The notes below the pieces were generated by a model. That model did not search any database. It saw only the letters and a program-made list of their open reading frames with translations, and was not told where the DNA came from. Positions 60,286 to 64,000 of a stretch of DNA of 64,000 nt are shown piece by piece. This stretch comes from Magnetospirillum sp902729445 (lineage in GTDB: Bacteria > Pseudomonadota > Alphaproteobacteria > Rhodospirillales > Magnetospirillaceae): NCBI RefSeq assembly GCF_902729445.1, contig NZ_CACVCE010000003.1, positions 62,001-126,000 on the forward strand, read 5' to 3'. The translations under genes and the position numbers were made by a program. Position 1 is the first letter of the stretch. Every line of letters begins with the position of its first letter.

Positions 60286-60747
60286 ATGTCCCTGCCCGCC
60301 CACATCGCCGCCCAGAACCGCAAGGCCCGCCACGAATATACCATCGTGGACACGGTCGAGGCCGGCATCATGCTGGTCGGCACCGAGGTCAAGTCGTTGC
60401 GCGCCGGCAAGGGCAACATCAACGAGGCCTATGCCGGCCCCGGCGGGGCTGAATTGTGGCTGTACAACGCCTATATCCCCGAATACCAGTCGAAGATGCC
60501 CTTCCCGCACGAGACCCGGCGCCCGCGCAAGCTGCTGCTGCATCGCCGCGAGCTGCGCAAGCTGTCGGGCGCCATCGCCAAGGAAGGCATGACCCTGGTG
60601 CCGCTGGACATCCATTTCACCGATCGCGGCATCGCCAAGGTCCTGCTGGGCTTGGCCAAGGGCCGCAAGGCCCACGACAAGCGCGAGGCGATCAAGCAGC
60701 GGGAATGGAACCGCGACAAGGCGCGAGTGCTGCGCGACAAGGGATGA
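60286..60747 (+). CDS. smpB: SsrA-binding protein SmpB
   Basis: 153-aa tmRNA partner in ribosome rescue: HEYTIVDTVEAGIMLVGTEVKSLRAGKGN-type barrel core, RRPRKLLLHRREL, and the basic C-terminal tail KGRKAHDKREAIKQREWNRD. The tmRNA gene itself is not in the window. Downstream of dapA, an order common in alphaproteobacteria. Confidence 0.97.
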   Translation: MSLPAHIAAQNRKARHEYTIVDTVEAGIMLVGTEVKSLRAGKGNINEAYAGPGGAELWLYNAYIPEYQSKMPFPHETRRPRKLLLHRRELRKLSGAIAKEGMTLVPLDIHFTDRGIAKVLLGLAKGRKAHDKREAIKQREWNRDKARVLRDKG

Positions 60748-60754
60748 GGCCCCC

Positions 60755-61399
60755 ATGTCCGATGACGGGAAGACCAACGACAAGCTGATCGCCACCAAGG
60801 AAAAGTGGGTCGAGGAGCGCCGTGGCCTGACCGGCCGGCGCAACCGCGACCGCCTGCCGCCGGGGCAACATCTGACCCACGACTGGCCGGTCCTGGATCT
60901 CGGCATCCACCCCAATCTATCGACCACCGACTGGTCTTTGACCGTGTCCGGCGCCGTCGAGTCCCCGCTGACCTGGAATTGGGATCAGTTCCGCGCCCAG
61001 CCGCAGACGGATTTCGTCACCGACATCCATTGCGTCACCACCTGGTCGATGTATGACAGCCGCTGGACCGGGGTGTCTGCCCTGCACCTGATGGCCCTGG
61101 TCCGACCCAAGCCGCAGGCGAAGTTCGTGATGTTTCGCAGCTTCGACGGCTACACCACCAATGTTCCGCTGGAATATTTCGCCGACAGCGACGTCATGCT
61201 GGCCCATTCCTGGCAAGGCCTGCCGCTGACCCGCGAACATGGCGGCCCGGTGCGGGTGGTGATCCCCAAGCTTTACTTCTGGAAAAGCGCCAAGTGGCTG
61301 CGCGCCATCACCTTCATGGAGAAGGACAGCCCCGGTTACTGGGAACTGCGTGGCTATCACGATGTCGGCGACCCGTGGGAGGAAGAGCGTTACCGGTGA
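60755..61399 (+). CDS. Sulfite-oxidase-like molybdopterin protein
   Basis: 214-aa protein of the sulfite oxidase/YuiH superfamily. The molybdenum-coordinating Cys is in DIHCVTTWSMYD (about residue 90), with TGVSALHLM and the LTREHGGPVRVVIPKLYFWKSAKW region typical of the fold. No Tat signal, unlike MsrP/YedY, so probably cytosolic. Substrate unknown. Starts 7 bases after smpB. Confidence 0.9.
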   Translation: MSDDGKTNDKLIATKEKWVEERRGLTGRRNRDRLPPGQHLTHDWPVLDLGIHPNLSTTDWSLTVSGAVESPLTWNWDQFRAQPQTDFVTDIHCVTTWSMYDSRWTGVSALHLMALVRPKPQAKFVMFRSFDGYTTNVPLEYFADSDVMLAHSWQGLPLTREHGGPVRVVIPKLYFWKSAKWLRAITFMEKDSPGYWELRGYHDVGDPWEEERYR

Positions 61400-63934
61400 T
61401 CAAACCGCGGTCGCCAGGGTTTCCCGGCCCACGGCGGTCAGCGGCAGAGCCACCGTCACCTCGGTCCCGACCCCGCGGGCGCTGACCAGCTTCAATTCGC
61501 CCCCATGCAGTTCGGTCAGCGACTTGGCCAGCGGCAGGCCCAGGCCGGTTCCCTCGAATCGACGCGCCAGCGAGCCATCGACCTGGCGGAACGGCTGCAG
61601 CGCGACGGCGACTTCGGCATCGTTCATACCGATGCCGGTGTCGGTGACCTTCATGACGACGCCGTTCGCCGTCGCCTCGATGGCGGTCGAGACCGTGCCG
61701 CCGGCCTGGGTGAACTTGACGGCGTTGGACAACAGGTTGACCAGGATCTGCAAGATCCGGCGCCGGTCGGCCCACACCAGCGGCACATTGCCGCCAATGC
61801 TGGTCAGCAGACACACGCTGCCGTTCCTGGCCCGCCCCTCGACCAGCCGCACGGCGGCGGCCATCAGCTCGGTCAGATCGACCTCTTCGAAATGCAATTC
61901 CATTTCACCGGATTCGATCTTGGCAACGTCCAGGATGTCGTTGATCACCTCCAGCAGATGGCGAGCCGAATCCAGGATGTCGCCGGCATAGCCCTCGTAC
62001 CTGGCGCTTCCCAGCGGTCCGAACAGGGCGCTGGCCATGACCTCGGAAAAACCGATGATCGCGTTCAACGGCGTGCGCAATTCGTGGCTGACGGTGGCCA
62101 GGAACTCGGTCTTGGCCCGGCTGGCCATTTCCGCCTGTTCCTTGGCCGACAGCAAGTCGGCGGTGCGCTGGGCGACCCGTCGTTCCAGGCCTTCGTTGGC
62201 CGAGGCCAGCATGCGTTCGACCTCGACACGGGCGGTGACATCGGCGCTGTAGACGTTGACATAGCCGCCATTGACGATGGGGACCAGGGTCAAGGCCAAG
62301 GTCCGCCCGCCGATGTCGCATTCGATGATGGCCCGCGGGGCGCCGCGCAAGACGTCGCCGATGCGCCGCCGCCACAGGTCCGGGACGCGCTGGCCCACCG
62401 AGGTCCGCCATTCCTCCAGCAAGGTGGTGCTGGCCGGATTGGCGTGGGAAATGGTGCCGTCCTGGTCGACCCGCAGGACCGGATAGGGGCTTTGCGCCGT
62501 GAACAGCGCCAGCGTGCGGACCTCGTCCTCGATTCGGCGCCGGGCGGTGACGTCGGTGACCAGCAGCATCTCGAACGACGGACCGGACGCGCGGCGCAAT
62601 TCGAACACCCGGCGTTCGCCGTTCCCGTCCACCACCACCAGATCCGAGGAATCCCGGGCGATGGCGTCCAGGAAAGGCTGCAGGCCGCCGCAGGCCGCTT
62701 GATAGCCGACCATCGCCGCGTTCTCGGCAACAGCGCCGTCGGGGGTGGTGCGGATGACCCCGACACCCAGCAGGTCGGTGACCACCTGCAAAAGGCGCAG
62801 GCGGTCGTTTTCCGCCTCGATGGCCATGCGTGCCGTCGCCAATTGCAGACGCTCGGCTTCTTCGTCACGCAGGCGATCGCGTGAGCTCATGACCTCGCCG
62901 GTCAGAACCTCGACCTTGTTGACCAGTTCGGCCAATTCATCGCCGCCGCGATACTCATCGACGGCGATGTCGAACACCTGGCGGGTGACCTGATCGACAC
63001 GGCGGATCGTCGCCCGCAGGCGAAAGACCAAGCCGGCCAAAATCACCAATAACAGGCTGCTCATGGCCCCGGCCAGAACCGTTCGCTGGGTCCGCTCCTG
63101 GTCCAGCAGGGGCTGGACGCGGTGTTCAACCAGCCGCCGGCTCACCAGGGTCGAAAAATTGGCGACCACCTCGGACGAGCCGTAATCGAAGAATTCCATC
63201 CCCAGGACCAGCCAGTCGGCGGCCAGGGCCGCCAGCGACGCCCCCGGCGCCACCAAACTGGGATCGCTGCTGGCCACCACCACCCGCTCGCGCCCTTCGC
63301 TGATGGCGATGACATGGTCGGGGCGCGCGCTGGCAATCGAGTTGAAGGCGAGAAAGCGGGAATCCAGGCGCGACAATAGCGCGACCCTATCGCCCTTCTC
63401 GCCCGATGCCGCCACCGAAAGGACCACCGGCATGGCGCCGATGCGGGTGACATAGGCCTGGTGCGAGGCCGATTCGATCAGACGCCCCTCGAGGGCGTAC
63501 AAACCAACGGGAATAGCGTCGCCGGTCAGCGACACCACCTCGCGGATCGTGCCGTCCTTGCCGATCACGACCAGGAAATTGATCAACGGGAAGGCCCGGC
63601 GATCGACGCGCGGCGGCAACCAGTCCGGCTCGCTTTCCAGAACGCTCGGCGGGCCGGCCGGCCGGCCGGCGATGGCTTCCACATGACGGGCGACCGATCG
63701 GGTGCCGCCCAACAGACGGGCGAAGGTGAAATGGGCGCGCAAGGACTGGTCGAACCGCATGCGATCCTGCCGCGCCTCGTCTTCCAGTTCGACTTCCAGT
63801 GCCTTGTGCGTCAGGGCGCCGATCTCGGCGGTGAAGCGGACATCCAGGCCCCACCACAGCAAGGCCGTCGCCACCAACCCACCGAACAGGAAGCTCGACA
63901 CCAGACTGGACCGGCCGATCATCCACCGCCGCAT
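61400..63934 (-). CDS. Membrane sensor histidine kinase with double-Cache-like sensor
   Basis: 844-aa kinase. Two membrane segments (about residues 8-30 and 294-316) frame a periplasmic sensor of about 260 residues. Then HAMP-like linker, two PAS domains (about 390-490 and 510-620), coiled coil, HisKA with FLATVSHELRTPLNAIIGFSEVM and HATPase with NLLSNAVKFTQAGG, DTGIGM and GTGLGLPLAKS. No receiver domain. ATG at 63934 (MRRWMIGRSS) by the membrane segment. Convergent with the sulfite-oxidase-like gene, adjacent stop codons. Signal and partner unknown. Confidence 0.9.
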   Translation of the reverse strand: MRRWMIGRSSLVSSFLFGGLVATALLWWGLDVRFTAEIGALTHKALEVELEDEARQDRMRFDQSLRAHFTFARLLGGTRSVARHVEAIAGRPAGPPSVLESEPDWLPPRVDRRAFPLINFLVVIGKDGTIREVVSLTGDAIPVGLYALEGRLIESASHQAYVTRIGAMPVVLSVAASGEKGDRVALLSRLDSRFLAFNSIASARPDHVIAISEGRERVVVASSDPSLVAPGASLAALAADWLVLGMEFFDYGSSEVVANFSTLVSRRLVEHRVQPLLDQERTQRTVLAGAMSSLLLVILAGLVFRLRATIRRVDQVTRQVFDIAVDEYRGGDELAELVNKVEVLTGEVMSSRDRLRDEEAERLQLATARMAIEAENDRLRLLQVVTDLLGVGVIRTTPDGAVAENAAMVGYQAACGGLQPFLDAIARDSSDLVVVDGNGERRVFELRRASGPSFEMLLVTDVTARRRIEDEVRTLALFTAQSPYPVLRVDQDGTISHANPASTTLLEEWRTSVGQRVPDLWRRRIGDVLRGAPRAIIECDIGGRTLALTLVPIVNGGYVNVYSADVTARVEVERMLASANEGLERRVAQRTADLLSAKEQAEMASRAKTEFLATVSHELRTPLNAIIGFSEVMASALFGPLGSARYEGYAGDILDSARHLLEVINDILDVAKIESGEMELHFEEVDLTELMAAAVRLVEGRARNGSVCLLTSIGGNVPLVWADRRRILQILVNLLSNAVKFTQAGGTVSTAIEATANGVVMKVTDTGIGMNDAEVAVALQPFRQVDGSLARRFEGTGLGLPLAKSLTELHGGELKLVSARGVGTEVTVALPLTAVGRETLATAV

Positions 63935-63945
63935 GGCCGCCGCCC

Positions 63946-64000
63946 CTATTTCGGCGGGGCGACGATTTCGTCGCCGTCGAACGACCAACCGCGGCTTCGC
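63946..64000 (-). CDS. 3' end of an unidentified gene, cut by the window
   Basis: The last 17 codons of a minus-strand gene, ending GWSFDGDEIVAPPK and a TAG stop at 63946. The stop lies 11 bases before the sensor-kinase start, so the two may be in one operon. A substrate-binding protein upstream of the kinase would fit, but 17 residues do not allow a family call. Confidence 0.4.
   Translation of the reverse strand, partial: RSRGWSFDGDEIVAPPK

Noticed and set aside
59233..60927. 565-codon N-terminal extension of the Slt transglycosylase
   Set aside because: It runs antisense through dapA and smpB. The signal peptide at 59232 gives the true start.
1..64000. CRISPR arrays, insertion sequences, rRNA genes, prophage
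   Set aside because: I looked for regularly spaced repeats, transposase motifs and rRNA-like stretches on both strands and saw none.

Overview
The window reads as a chromosomal stretch of a GC-rich, nitrogen-fixing alphaproteobacterium. DraT/DraG beside nifHDK, the dusB-ntrBC-ntrYX locus, the alphaproteobacterial NifA with the C-X11-C-X19-C-X4-C oxygen-sensitivity motif, and a class I phosphoribulokinase all point to the Rhodospirillales. A Magnetospirillum-like organism is my best guess, by inference only.

Region 1 (1-1.6 kb) is accessory. One predicted PD-(D/E)XK-type gene of lower GC than its surroundings is bracketed by two near-identical REP-like hairpins. It lies beyond the 3' end of a tRNA-Ser(UGA) gene.

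Region 2 (1.6-21.1 kb) is a compact nif island, almost all on the minus strand. In transcription order it holds nifW; nifA; nifB-fdxN-nifZ-nifT-SIR2-like-[2Fe-2S] ferredoxin-nifO; the divergent draT-draG pair on the plus strand; nifH-nifD-nifK; nifE-nifN-nifX-DUF269-fdxB-nifQ; iscA-nifV; and a bacteriohemerythrin. I could read sigma-54 -24/-12 promoters upstream of nifW, nifB, nifH, draT, nifE and iscA. NifA upstream activator sites (TGT-N10-ACA) lie about 80-125 bp upstream of the predicted starts of nifB, nifH/draT, nifE and iscA. The nifH-draT gap carries three tandem sites placed so that they could serve both directions, so the ADP-ribosylation switch may be transcribed together with its target. 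A SIR2_2-like (NAD-fold) protein inside the nifB operon is the most interesting gene of unknown role.

Region 3 (21.1-31.8 kb) holds a diguanylate cyclase, a beta-carbonic anhydrase and a plus-strand housekeeping run: YdcF-like, MltB-type transglycosylase, RlpA, D,D-carboxypeptidase, tmk, holB, metG, tatD and an MBL hydrolase. Region 4 (31.8-40.5 kb) has a lone phosphoribulokinase with an unusual P-loop, mazG, a lipoprotein, an SDR, an IMPase-family enzyme, hflX-hfq, a HAD phosphatase, a D-amino-acid transaminase and trkA. Region 5 (40.6-47.8 kb) is the nitrogen-control locus dusB-ntrB-ntrC-ntrY-ntrX; NtrX lacks the GAFTGA loop. Region 6 (47.9-64 kb) has cytochrome c, an ACT-domain regulator with a Crp/Fnr regulator, a DUF2892 protein, a minimal PutA, an orphan Anbu protease, dnaE, a Slt-type transglycosylase, dapA, smpB, a sulfite-oxidase-like protein and a large sensor kinase.

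NtrBC (nitrogen status), NifA (oxygen and nitrogen), DraTG (post-translational switch-off), nitrogenase and its cofactor-assembly proteins together form a near-complete diazotrophy module within 46 kb. No CRISPR array, insertion sequence or rRNA was seen.
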